From contig PMAK01000092.1 of assembly GCA_003153655.1 (NCBI GenBank), forward strand, positions 775-19,913: a DNA stretch of 19,139 bases, written 5' to 3'. The notes under the pieces were generated by a model. That model was not told the DNA's origin, searched no databases, and saw nothing but the letters and a program-made list of their open reading frames with translations. The number at the start of each line of letters is the position of its first letter. Position 1 is the first letter of the stretch. The stretch comes from Phycisphaerales bacterium (GTDB lineage: Bacteria; Planctomycetota; Phycisphaerae; Tepidisphaerales; Tepidisphaeraceae). Both the position numbers and the translations under genes were made by a program. Shown here piece by piece: positions 1 to 7,311 of this stretch.

Positions 1-708
1 GCGACGCGTGACCGTACTGTTGTCAACCAATGCGCCGGCAATCGGGCTCGGTCCAATGTTGAACTCCTGCCCATTTGTATAGGGCTGGCCGCCATTTCGA
101 CCGACGAAAAACCCGCCCGTTGCGCCAACGGTTGAGTTATTGTTCCAAAATTCGAAGGAGTATTCCGTATTGGCGGCGAGGGCAACCTGATCGGTGGTGC
201 CGCTGTTGTTGAATACAAATTCATAAACAGCGCCAGTGCCGCCGGCATATGTAAAGCTCAAGCCCGCGCCGCCGCCAAGAAGATCGTGACCGACTTCAGC
301 CGTACTGAGGATGTATCCACCAGTGCTGCCCGTCACTTGGGTGATCATCTGAAATAAATGCAGGCTGATACTGGAATTGGGGGCACCGCTACCGAATACC
401 GCGATTTCACCGAGATTAAAGCCGGTTGCTCCGGTATTGAAAGTTTCGCCCACGAGCTCGCCGGGCACAACACTGTTATTCGTAACAACGCCGTCCGGCG
501 CTCCATTGGCTCCGTTGTCACCGGTATCGAATAGTGGGTTTGAGCCAACCGCCGATGTTGGTGCGCCTCCGCTGGCCGCTGTTGGCCAATCATTTCCAAT
601 TCCCCCCGCAAATGCGTCGATGGTCATGCCGGCAAAAGCCGACGTGCCTATAAAAATTGGAGCTACAGCGCCGCAGATAATCGCTAGAGACTTTTTGCCC
701 TTCGACAT
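1..708 (-). CDS. Secreted surface protein, probable PEP-CTERM class, 3' end cut by window edge
   Basis: An open frame of 236 codons runs from ATG at 708 off the left edge. A GGAGGG ribosome site lies just upstream of the ATG, which fixes the start. The N-terminus is a clear signal peptide: a basic MSKGKK stretch, a hydrophobic core, then an AFAG cleavage region near residue 26. The rest is rich in Gly, Asn, Thr and Ser with the short beta-strand texture of planctomycete extracellular proteins (for example NTEYSFEFWNN near residue 190). The C-terminus is missing, so a PEP-CTERM anchor cannot be seen, and that class is inferred from the overall style and from the neighbour at 7312. It has its own promoter and an operator at 858-869, which places it in the same regulon as the xylan genes. 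The molecular function is unknown; a surface or substrate-binding role is a guess. Confidence 0.75.
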   Translation of the reverse strand, partial: MSKGKKSLAIICGAVAPIFIGTSAFAGMTIDAFAGGIGNDWPTAASGGAPTSAVGSNPLFDTGDNGANGAPDGVVTNNSVVPGELVGETFNTGATGFNLGEIAVFGSGAPNSSISLHLFQMITQVTGSTGGYILSTAEVGHDLLGGGAGLSFTYAGGTGAVYEFVFNNSGTTDQVALAANTEYSFEFWNNNSTVGATGGFFVGRNGGQPYTNGQEFNIGPSPIAGALVDNSTVTRR

Positions 709-857
709 GACTACCCTCCACAAGTGGTTCTCGCACAGATTTCAAAGCGGTCGGAATTTTCAGCCTAAACGCTTGTCAGCGGTTTACCCGTTTCGTTGGT
801 TTTCCGCCGACCTACGCGGAAAACAATTCAACTCCGAATCACGACAGATATGGCTAC

Positions 858-869
858 GTAACCGCTTAC
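858..869. promoter_or_regulatory. LacI-type operator, copy 1 (GTAACCGCTTAC)
   Basis: This site fits GTAANCGNTTAC. On the minus strand it begins 3 bases after a TAATAT -10 box, so a bound repressor would cover the transcription start of the secreted-protein gene starting at 708. It is one of seven copies in the window that differ only at positions 5 and 8. Confidence 0.85.
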
Positions 870-872
870 TAT

Positions 873-900
873 ATATTACTTGAAGGGTCAGATGTGTCAA
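873..900 (-). promoter_or_regulatory. Sigma-70-like promoter of the secreted-protein gene
   Basis: On the minus strand a perfect TTGACA -35 box (895-900) is separated by 16 bases from a TAATAT -10 box (873-878). The operator follows 3 bases later. The leader to the ATG at 708 is roughly 155 bases. Confidence 0.7.
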
Positions 901-921
901 GAAAAAAAAGTCAAGGATTCG

Positions 922-1986
922 TCAGTCTTTAGATTGAAGGATGGCGCTGTTGGCTGGTCGGACGCTGCTCGGCGGTGGGGCTGTAGAGCCTCGAACGATC
1001 AGGTCCTCGGCAACCTTAATGTCCCTCCCTGAATGCGGCTGCGGGGAGAGCAGATGGTTTAAAAGTAAATCAGCGCCCAAGCGACCCATCTCCCGCCCGG
1101 CAACCGCGACCGCAGTCAGTGGCGGATAGAGTATCGCAACCGGGAAGACGTCATTGAAGCAGATCATGCTGAAGTCCTGCGGCACTCGCAATCCCAGGCC
1201 GTACGCCGCGCCCAACACCATGACGGCAATTTGATGATCGTAGGTGATGACAGCGGTGGCGCCGCCTTCAATGACCATCGCCCGCACAAACTCCGCGGGA
1301 GAATGAAATGGCGTATCGTGGCCCGGAACCAGGCGAATGGCCTGATCGCGGACCGTTGCGAGCAACGTTCCATAACGCTCGTTCACGCTGTAGTGGCTGA
1401 AATAGGCGGCGCGAGCGTTAGCATATGCAAAACGCTTGTGGCCCAATTGCGACAGATGTGAAATCGCCCGCTTCATCCCCATCGCGTCGTCAGCCAGGAC
1501 ATACATGGCGGGGCGGCCCACGCGCTCGTTTACGCACACGTATGGCACGCGGCGGAGATCCAACTCAGTTACCGTTTCGGGTTTGGGCGCCTGCATCAGA
1601 ATGGCGCCGTCAAATCGCCAGAATGGCAGGGGATTCTTCGTGCTGCGGATGGGGCTCAGTCCGAAGAAAACGTCGTAGCCGCCGGCATGCAGGGTTTCGG
1701 CGATGCCTTCGATCAGAGATTCGTTGATGCCCTCGGCCACGTGAGTCTGTGGCGAGGCGAACAATCCAATCACGCGAGTGTTTCGTAGGCTCAGGCTGCG
1801 TGCGCTGAGGTCGGGCACGTAGCCCAGCTCGCGCGCGGTGTCCCAGATTTTTTGTCGGACAGCTTCAGTGGTGGAGAAGTTTTTCTTCTGGTCATTGAGG
1901 ACGCGGCTTACGGTGGCAGCGGTCACGCCGCAAAGCTTCGCCACGTCGGTGATTGTCGGCCTTTTGCTCACGGCAGAATTATACAC
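922..1986 (-). CDS. LacI/GalR-family transcriptional regulator, probable repressor of the xylan regulon
   Basis: The 354-residue product has the classic family layout. An N-terminal helix-turn-helix occupies residues about 11-30 (TITDVAKLCGVTAATVSRVL), followed by a hinge helix (LSARSLSLRNTRVIG), and a periplasmic-binding-protein-like sensor domain fills the rest. Members bind palindromes with a central CG and are released by a small ligand, usually a sugar. The window has seven such palindromes, one of them between this gene and the upstream xylanase, so self-regulation is likely. The effector is unknown; xylose or xylo-oligosaccharide is inferred from the target genes. The first possible start is GTG at 1986. 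A second GTG at 1971, giving MSKRPTITDV, fits family length better. Neither has a good ribosome site, and a TATAAT lies 6 bases before the 1971 GTG. An eight-T run (902-909, minus strand) just after the stop may help end transcription. Confidence 0.93.
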   Translation of the reverse strand: MYNSAVSKRPTITDVAKLCGVTAATVSRVLNDQKKNFSTTEAVRQKIWDTARELGYVPDLSARSLSLRNTRVIGLFASPQTHVAEGINESLIEGIAETLHAGGYDVFFGLSPIRSTKNPLPFWRFDGAILMQAPKPETVTELDLRRVPYVCVNERVGRPAMYVLADDAMGMKRAISHLSQLGHKRFAYANARAAYFSHYSVNERYGTLLATVRDQAIRLVPGHDTPFHSPAEFVRAMVIEGGATAVITYDHQIAVMVLGAAYGLGLRVPQDFSMICFNDVFPVAILYPPLTAVAVAGREMGRLGADLLLNHLLSPQPHSGRDIKVAEDLIVRGSTAPPPSSVRPANSAILQSKD

Positions 1987-2083
1987 AGAATTCGCAGAAA
2001 AGCGTGCTAAAAGCGGCGAAACTGAATTGGTGCTTCGATTTTCGATCTCATCGGCGGCGTATGTTTGAGATAGACCGTGCGTA

Positions 2084-2095
2084 GTAATCGATTAC
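2084..2095. promoter_or_regulatory. LacI-type operator, copy 2 (GTAATCGATTAC)
   Basis: A perfect 12-bp palindrome in the 186-base gap between the end of the xylanase gene (2173) and the start of the LacI gene (1986). It lies about 100 bases upstream of the regulator, on its strand, which suggests autoregulation. No convincing -35/-10 pair was seen beside it, unlike the other copies. Confidence 0.8.
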
Positions 2096-2172
2096 CTTGT
2101 AACACCTTTACCGCTTCGGCAAATTGGGAAGATTTCACCGTCTGACGGCGTGGAACAGCGGTATGTGACGGC

Positions 2173-3990
2173 TTACTGTATCTGAACGATCAGCCGCGAT
2201 CCGCCAGGCTCGATTTGGGCCGTGACGGTTTTGTTTTTTCCGCCGGAGGTGACCGAGAGATCGTAGTCGCCGTAGAAGCCGCGAATCTCGGCCGCGCCGT
2301 GATCGTCGGTGTTCACCGTCACGTTGGTGGTCCATTGCTTCTGCGTCAAATCAATCCACATCTGCGCGGCCGGCCGCATTGACCAGTCGGTGGCGAAAAT
2401 TCCACCATCGGGGCGCCAATGCCGCCCTTGCCAGAATCCCCAGAGCATGATGTCGTTCACGCTCGGGTGGGAGAACATTGCGATCATGTAATCGCGCAAG
2501 TAATCCGACTGCAACTGCCCATCTTGAAGGCTGATGCTGACTTCCGTCATTTCGATTGGCAAATTAAATATCGCGAATCGGTCGAGAATTTTCAGCATGG
2601 CCTCGGGGGCGGCCAGGTCGGTGCCGAAATGGGATTGCATGCCGATTCCGCCGATGGGCGCGCCGTTGTCCTGAAGGTATTTGATGTTGTTATAGAAGTC
2701 ATCGCGATGTTCGCTGTGGGCTCCGCCCTCCATGATCCCGAAGTCGTTGAGAAATAGAATGCAATTGGGATCGGCGGCGTGGGCGAGCTTGTACCAATCG
2801 ATCATCACCGCGCGGCCGCCGAGCAAATCAATCAAATCGTGATTCGTGTACGGCTCGTTGACCACGTCCCAATCGACCAGTTGGCCGCGGAAATGGGAAA
2901 CCATATATGTGATATGCTTGGCCGTGATTTCCCGAAGTTTTTTCGGATCTTTTTGATAGGCCTTGAGCTCGGTAGGCAGCCATTTCCAACTCGGCCAAAC
3001 CAGGTTATGGCCACGGACGGGAATGTTGTTATCGCGGAGCCATTTCAACGCGAGATCCACATCCGGCGGGACGCCGTTCCATGTTGCCTGCCATTTCATC
3101 TCATTTTCGAAAACCGCCCGATTGAACAGTGACAGAACCGTCTGGCGATAGCGCACCGCATCCGGCGATTTGCCGAGAAGCAGATCAGCATCCACGCAGG
3201 TGCCGAATCCGAACGCATGCCTGCGAAGCACCGCATGAATCTCGGCGTTCGGAACCGGAGCGCCGGCGGCGTCCGTGACATAAACATCCAGATCACCCTT
3301 GCGGATTTTTTCGATCCGCGCGAGAGCATCTTTTCGCCACTGAGCGTTTGGATCGCGCCCGGCGTAGGTGATTTTCGTCTGGGGAAGATCCTCGAATTTC
3401 ACCAGCGACTGGTAATTAACGACCGAAATCCCGCCGAGCTCGATGGTTTGGCGATCAAATCCCGCGCGGAAGGCGACATGCGCCTGATCGGCTGGGAAAT
3501 CGATTTTTGCTTGAAACGGGATGAATACTTCTTTCCATTTCGGGCCGCTGCTGATCTTGAATTCGACGGCTTTGTCGAACGGGTCGTGGGCGATTTCAAA
3601 GACGAAGGTGGTATACCCCTCGCCGGTCATGGAGTCGTCGCATTTCAGCCAGAAATGGGCGAGAAGGACATCCCCTTTTTTAACGGGCTGAATTACTGGA
3701 GCCACAATCTGGGTGTACCATTCGGCACGGGCTCCCGGCGAAGTTTCGACTTGAATTGCCTGATTGAAATCTGGATGGTCGGCTTTGACGATTTGAATCT
3801 TGCCAAGCTGCAACTGGATTCCGAAGAGGCTATAGGCTGCTAGGCCCGAGGATGGCAAGACGGATTGGCCTGGGGGGAGCGGGTGTCCGTCGGTTGCTTT
3901 GATTGGGGAATTGGCTGAGCAACTAGATAGGGCGAGCAATCCAGCAATGAACAGGCAATGAAGGATGCTTCGGTTTTTGTGGAATGACAT
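2173..3990 (-). CDS. GH10 endo-1,4-beta-xylanase-like lipoprotein
   Basis: The product is 605 residues from the chosen ATG. It starts with a lipoprotein signal: MSFHKNR, a hydrophobic core and lipobox LSSC with Cys24. A TTG at 4032 would add 14 residues in frame but spoils the signal. Residues about 35-200 form a beta-rich region resembling a carbohydrate-binding module. The GH10 barrel runs from about 225 to 555: HNLVWP, WDVVNEP carrying the acid/base Glu379, GIGMQSHFG, MTEVSI carrying the nucleophile Glu483, and a late Trp-rich segment (WGFWQGRHW). The last 50 residues look like a small beta domain. GH10 enzymes cut internal beta-1,4 bonds of xylan with retention of configuration. The nucleophile motif reads TEVS instead of the usual TELD, so specificity may differ. 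The gene follows a small membrane protein and a pseudopilin and is probably transcribed with them from the promoter near 5700. Confidence 0.92.
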   Translation of the reverse strand: MSFHKNRSILHCLFIAGLLALSSCSANSPIKATDGHPLPPGQSVLPSSGLAAYSLFGIQLQLGKIQIVKADHPDFNQAIQVETSPGARAEWYTQIVAPVIQPVKKGDVLLAHFWLKCDDSMTGEGYTTFVFEIAHDPFDKAVEFKISSGPKWKEVFIPFQAKIDFPADQAHVAFRAGFDRQTIELGGISVVNYQSLVKFEDLPQTKITYAGRDPNAQWRKDALARIEKIRKGDLDVYVTDAAGAPVPNAEIHAVLRRHAFGFGTCVDADLLLGKSPDAVRYRQTVLSLFNRAVFENEMKWQATWNGVPPDVDLALKWLRDNNIPVRGHNLVWPSWKWLPTELKAYQKDPKKLREITAKHITYMVSHFRGQLVDWDVVNEPYTNHDLIDLLGGRAVMIDWYKLAHAADPNCILFLNDFGIMEGGAHSEHRDDFYNNIKYLQDNGAPIGGIGMQSHFGTDLAAPEAMLKILDRFAIFNLPIEMTEVSISLQDGQLQSDYLRDYMIAMFSHPSVNDIMLWGFWQGRHWRPDGGIFATDWSMRPAAQMWIDLTQKQWTTNVTVNTDDHGAAEIRGFYGDYDLSVTSGGKNKTVTAQIEPGGSRLIVQIQ

Positions 3991-4032
3991 AGCAACCGTA
4001 TTCGTTGCAAGTGTGCGGGTATTCGTATCCAA

Positions 4033-4521
4033 TTACGGCGAGACGGGCTGAGGTTTATCCATTTGGCCGTTGGGGCACCGGACGTCAATAATCGCTCGTC
4101 CTTCCGGACTGTAGGAAGGAACCCAGTTCTTGTCGCCAGGCCTTTTGACGAGAGTGTCCGAAGAACGGGAAACAGGCTGATGCTGCCCACTAATTTTTTC
4201 AATGCCGGTCAATTGATCATGTAATTCTTGAGTGTATGTTTCGAGGTAGCCTGCGAACGTCCCGCCATTGGAACATTTGAAAACATGGCAGCGAACAGCG
4301 GTCGCGCCGTCATGGTCATATGGAAGCACCTTATCGCCAGCGTCTACAAACCAGGAATGACCATCGTCTGTCGTAAAATAATCCTGCCCGGCAGGCGGGA
4401 GCGGCGGTGGACGGTTTCCCCGAAACTGCCAGACAATGAATACCAAAATCAGAACGATCACGCCGCCAATAGCGCCGCTTGAGAGACCAGGTTTTTCGTT
4501 AATTTGCTCGCGAAGACCCAA
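4033..4521 (-). CDS. Small membrane-anchored protein of unknown function
   Basis: I do not recognise a named family. The 162-residue product has a short basic N-terminus, one transmembrane helix at residues about 16-33 (GAIGGVIVLILVFIVWQF), a proline-rich linker (RPPPLPP), then a soluble domain of about 110 residues presumably facing the periplasm. That domain opens with YFTTDDGHSWFVDAGDK and carries a conspicuous AVRCHVFKC segment; its two Cys five residues apart could form a disulfide or bind metal. The start is TTG, supported by GGAG 6 bases upstream (TTGGAGTAAGCG). It begins 30 bases after the pseudopilin stop and ends 42 bases before the xylanase ATG, so it is almost certainly in one operon with them. 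That position suggests a role in secretion or assembly of the surface proteins, which is inference. Confidence 0.8.
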   Translation of the reverse strand: MGLREQINEKPGLSSGAIGGVIVLILVFIVWQFRGNRPPPLPPAGQDYFTTDDGHSWFVDAGDKVLPYDHDGATAVRCHVFKCSNGGTFAGYLETYTQELHDQLTGIEKISGQHQPVSRSSDTLVKRPGDKNWVPSYSPEGRAIIDVRCPNGQMDKPQPVSP

Positions 4522-4551
4522 CGCTTACTCCAAATCCTATCATCAGCAATC

Positions 4552-5583
4552 TCACGGGTTCACATTGATATGCATGCGAGTCAGGTCCGTGGTATTGGTT
4601 CGTGGATTATAGTTATAAACGTCTACGTGACCGTCAACACATAACGCGTTGCACTGAGTGTTATTGTTGTGACGAAAGCGAAGATTTCCTGATCCGTCAC
4701 CACCACCGGGCTGATCGCTGTTCAATTCCGTATCGGTGTTAATATTCGCTGCAGGCACACCGGGGGTGGGTGTGACGTCAATCGGCTGCCCGGCATTGAT
4801 AGGAGCAGCACCCTGATTCGAGGCAATTCCATACTGGTCTGTCAAACCGGTCTGCTGCAAACCGGTGTCATTCGGATAACGGAAGCGCCCATTGTCAATA
4901 CGATATCCGACGGGACCATCGGTTGGGACGTCAAAGCCATACGGCGGTTGGAGGAAAAGAGTGGCATCAAAGATGAGACAAATATCAGAACTGCGTTTGA
5001 TATGCGCAATCGTATACGGACCCAAAATCCGATTAGCGATTGGATCTATGGGATCCGCCCAGCTTGTCAACATCGGCATCAAGCGAGGATGGCAAACGTA
5101 CTGACATTCCGTAACCCCGGCGTTGTCGTTTGCGAGGACGAGACCTTGCGCTTCCGCCTCCGGACAATAAAAGACATGGCGAATCGCGCTGTTGGTCCCT
5201 CCAATTGCCGCATTGTCTGTATAATTGTTGGCGGCCTTACCCATATAGGGCTGTATCAACACAGACCAATTTGACCAGTATAGGACTGTCAGCCCAAATG
5301 CGTTTCTTCCCGTGTGGGTGTTGTACATTCCATCCCAATAACCATACGGAAGCAGGCCTTGGTTGTCGCCGGCATACATGATGATCGATTGGCCAATCTG
5401 GCGCAGGTTTGATTGACACTGAACTCCCATGGCGGCCTCGCGGGCACGGCCCAGAGCAGGGAGTAGAATCGAAATGAGCAGCGCGATGATCCCGATAACG
5501 ACCAAGAGCTCAACGAGCGTAAAGGCTTTGACGGAGCGAAGGATCCGACTAATCCTAATATCGTATTTGGTGTGAATCGACAT
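4552..5583 (-). CDS. Pseudopilin-like protein A (prepilin N-terminal methylation motif, H-Xn-DG C-terminus)
   Basis: The 343-residue product carries the type IV prepilin signature: a basic leader, cleavage after Ala20, then [20 protein letters not shown] with the conserved Glu25. After the helix comes the [11 protein letters not shown] segment typical of the large planctomycete DUF1559-like group. Near the C-terminus [17 protein letters not shown] is a version of the H-X9-DG processing-associated motif, here with 11 residues between His and Asp. It ends INVNP. Such proteins are handled by prepilin peptidase and sit in the inner membrane or in pilus/secretion fibres. The ATG at 5583 has GGAAAGG upstream. 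The operator at 5676 and a strong promoter precede it; a paralogue lies directly upstream. The exact role is unknown. Confidence 0.88.
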   Translation of the reverse strand: MSIHTKYDIRISRILRSVKAFTLVELLVVIGIIALLISILLPALGRAREAAMGVQCQSNLRQIGQSIIMYAGDNQGLLPYGYWDGMYNTHTGRNAFGLTVLYWSNWSVLIQPYMGKAANNYTDNAAIGGTNSAIRHVFYCPEAEAQGLVLANDNAGVTECQYVCHPRLMPMLTSWADPIDPIANRILGPYTIAHIKRSSDICLIFDATLFLQPPYGFDVPTDGPVGYRIDNGRFRYPNDTGLQQTGLTDQYGIASNQGAAPINAGQPIDVTPTPGVPAANINTDTELNSDQPGGGDGSGNLRFRHNNNTQCNALCVDGHVDVYNYNPRTNTTDLTRMHINVNP

Positions 5584-5675
5584 AAAAGCAATACCTTTCC
5601 GGTCTGGGCGTTACCCTTTGCCTGATATGAACTCCAACCGCGATTTACGTCCCTCCAGAGCCTTTGCGCCGTCAA

Positions 5676-5687
5676 GTAACCGTTTAC
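5676..5687. promoter_or_regulatory. LacI-type operator, copy 3 (GTAACCGTTTAC)
   Basis: On the minus strand it begins 3 bases after a TATAAA -10 box, in the same layout as copy 1. It should control pseudopilin A, the small membrane protein and the GH10 xylanase as one unit. Confidence 0.87.
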
Positions 5688-5690
5688 TTA

Positions 5691-5718
5691 TTTATATCGG
5701 AGCGCTAATTAATGTCAA
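5691..5718 (-). promoter_or_regulatory. Sigma-70-like promoter of the pseudopilin A/xylanase operon
   Basis: On the minus strand TTGACA (5713-5718), a 16-base spacer and TATAAA (5691-5696) are followed 3 bases later by the operator. The arrangement is nearly the same as at 873-900 although the spacer sequences differ. Confidence 0.72.
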
Positions 5719-5769
5719 GATAATTTCACGGATTTGATGTCCGCTTTGAATTTTATCGGAGGGATTGTC

Positions 5770-6816
5770 TCAGGGGTTCACGTTTATGTTGCTGCGGAGG
5801 AGGTCGGTCTGCTTAGTTCGGGAGTTGTAATTGAAGGCCTGCACGTGGCCATCAACCATAAGGGCGTTGCACTGCGTATTGCCCATGTGGCGGAAGCGGA
5901 GGTTTCCGCTATTGCCGTAGATACCCGAATTCCAATCCGAATCCGTGTTAGCTAGGGAGTCGTACGGTGTGCCATCGGCGGGCTGGATATCTATCGGCTG
6001 TCCTGCATTGATAGGGCCGCCCGCGCCCGCGTTGCCGGAAAATCCATATACGTCGGTCAGTTGTGTGGTGGCCTCCCCAGATACTCTCATTCGTCCGGCA
6101 TCCAAACCGAACGCAACGGGAACCGTTGACGGGACGTTCCAACCTCCACTGCCGTTCACAAGCGCCGCGTCGAAAATAAGGCAAATGTCCGAGCTTCGCT
6201 TAATGTGCGAAATATTGTAAGGAAGGTCGAAGCGGTTGGTAACCTGATCATCCGGGGTGGGATGAGCATTAACGACATCCGGCGTTTCCTCAAAACCCTC
6301 CATCCACGGCATCAGGCGCGGATGGCACACGTATTGGGTTATTGTCGCGCCAGCCGTATTGATTGTTGGCAGTGATGCAGCCTCCGGGCACAGGAAGACT
6401 TGACGAAGCGAGCTTGTGAGGCCACCAGTCGCCGCATTGTCCGTAAAATTATTCGAACCCTTACCCATATACGGCTGAATTTCCACGGACCAGACGGTCC
6501 AATAAATCGTCTTGGGATTGATCTGAGGATCCCTGCCAGTCGCTGGGTTCCAAAGGCCATTCCAATACCCCATGGGCAATGTGCCTTGGTAATCATTCGC
6601 ATACATGACGATCGCCTGGCCAATTTGCCGGAGATTTGATTGGCATTGAACGGAGTTGGCGCTTTCGCGAGCGCGGCTCAAGGCGGGGAGCAAAATAGAA
6701 ATCAGCAGGGCGATGATGCCAATGACGACGAGGAGCTCGACCAGGGTAAAGGCAGTGCGTTGAGGCGGCGGAATATGCATAGATGCGAAGTCACTGTCGC
6801 GTTTCGCCATGGACAT
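5770..6816 (-). CDS. Pseudopilin-like protein B, paralogue of A
   Basis: The 348-residue product has a 22-residue leader ending in Ala22, then [20 protein letters not shown] with Glu27, and [11 protein letters not shown] after the helix. It matches protein A along most of its length: [49 protein letters not shown], and the C-terminal RHMGNTQCNALMVDGHV (again 11 residues between His and Asp) ending INVNP. The ATG at 6816 is chosen because GGAG lies 7 bases upstream. A longer in-frame start at 6909 would put the operator inside the coding region. The pair looks like a tandem duplication, each copy with its own operator. Function is unknown; cleavage by prepilin peptidase is expected from the motif. 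Confidence 0.87.
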   Translation of the reverse strand: MSMAKRDSDFASMHIPPPQRTAFTLVELLVVIGIIALLISILLPALSRARESANSVQCQSNLRQIGQAIVMYANDYQGTLPMGYWNGLWNPATGRDPQINPKTIYWTVWSVEIQPYMGKGSNNFTDNAATGGLTSSLRQVFLCPEAASLPTINTAGATITQYVCHPRLMPWMEGFEETPDVVNAHPTPDDQVTNRFDLPYNISHIKRSSDICLIFDAALVNGSGGWNVPSTVPVAFGLDAGRMRVSGEATTQLTDVYGFSGNAGAGGPINAGQPIDIQPADGTPYDSLANTDSDWNSGIYGNSGNLRFRHMGNTQCNALMVDGHVQAFNYNSRTKQTDLLRSNINVNP

Positions 6817-6882
6817 TTCGTCTCCGCCTTCAATTGCCACTCGTCCTACCTGTGATCGCGAAATGCGCTGACTTGGAAAACA

Positions 6883-6894
6883 GTAACCGATTAC
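6883..6894. promoter_or_regulatory. LacI-type operator, copy 4 (GTAACCGATTAC)
   Basis: It lies 67 bases upstream of the pseudopilin B ATG at 6816, next to a possible promoter on the minus strand. It keeps the ten fixed bases of the motif. Confidence 0.85.
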
Positions 6895-6922
6895 TTTACG
6901 CATCGGCAAGATTTGCCGTCAA
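6895..6922 (-). promoter_or_regulatory. Possible promoter of pseudopilin B (weak -10)
   Basis: On the minus strand TTGACG (6917-6922) and a 16-base spacer lead to CGTAAA (6895-6900), a poor -10 box that abuts the operator. The spacer contains a perfect 6-bp inverted repeat, CGGCAA and TTGCCG (6904-6918). It is proposed mainly because the layout matches the stronger promoters. Confidence 0.4.
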
Positions 6923-7079
6923 GGGAAATCCAAGCAGCGTGGCTTTTTGGCTGATGGGAAAGTTTTGAGTAAGGGAAATGCCGTTCTGGTGGCTTGGGCG
7001 ATTGGTATCACCTGCCGTTGAGAGGGATATTTGCCAGCACGTAGTTTTTTGCGTCAATAGACAGGGCCTTACGCGACGA

Positions 7080-7139
7080 GGGCAAATTGGGGTTATTTCT
7101 ATAATGGATTGGAAAATATGGCTTTATCCATATTTGCCC
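7080..7139. repeat. Overlapping inverted repeats upstream of the PEP-CTERM promoter
   Basis: GGGCAAAT (7080-7087) is matched by ATTTGCCC (7132-7139). Inside it, AAATATGG (7114-7121) and CCATATTT (7128-7135) form a perfect 8-bp stem with a 6-base loop. The region ends 19 bases before the -35 box at 7159, so it could be an activator site or alternative hairpins. No protein is known to match it. Confidence 0.5.
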
Positions 7140-7158
7140 CATAATTACAACTTTTTAA

Positions 7159-7186
7159 TTGACATTCATTTTGAACGCATTATATT
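7159..7186 (+). promoter_or_regulatory. Sigma-70-like promoter of the PEP-CTERM gene
   Basis: TTGACA (7159-7164), a 16-base spacer and TATATT (7181-7186), with the operator starting 6 bases later at 7193. This is one of the three best promoters in the window. Confidence 0.75.
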
Positions 7187-7192
7187 TCGGGA

Positions 7193-7204
7193 GTAATCGT
7201 TTAC
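7193..7204. promoter_or_regulatory. LacI-type operator, copy 5 (GTAATCGTTTAC)
   Basis: It overlaps the expected transcription start of the PEP-CTERM gene. The leader from here to the ATG at 7312 is about 110 bases. Confidence 0.87.
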
Positions 7205-7311
7205 TTAGATCGTTGATTGCGGTGCCGTGGCCGGCAAACCACGGAGCGGTACAAAACACTTTATGTCCAGATCGCGCCGGGGTTTTGGACTTTTCTGATG
7301 GAGGGCTTCTC

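Larger units (their letters stand above)
6817..7311. other. Divergent intergenic control region between pseudopilin B and the PEP-CTERM gene
   Basis: No gene is supported in these 495 bases. The left end holds the operator and a weak promoter for the minus-strand pseudopilin B gene. The right end holds the strong promoter and operator for the plus-strand PEP-CTERM gene. Between them lie two overlapping inverted repeats (7080-7139) and an A+T-rich stretch. Confidence 0.7.

Noticed and set aside
765..788. AAACGCTT...GCGGTTTAC as a further operator
   Set aside because: Only half-sites with the wrong spacing; they do not make the 12-bp palindrome.
377..883. 168-codon open frame on the plus strand
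   Set aside because: It lies opposite the signal-peptide protein at 1-708, which has a proper ribosome site and export signal. The plus-strand product is proline-rich and unrecognisable and runs across the promoter and operator.
2137..2160. CCGTCTGACGG near the end of the xylanase gene as a terminator
   Set aside because: The stem is very short with almost no loop and no T run follows.
3217..3843. 208-codon open frame on the plus strand
   Set aside because: It is opposite the GH10 gene, whose catalytic motifs are clear. It has no recognisable product.
3991..4032. TTG start extending the GH10 protein by 14 residues
   Set aside because: It directly abuts the previous stop, and the added residues spoil an otherwise ideal lipoprotein signal starting at the ATG at 3990.
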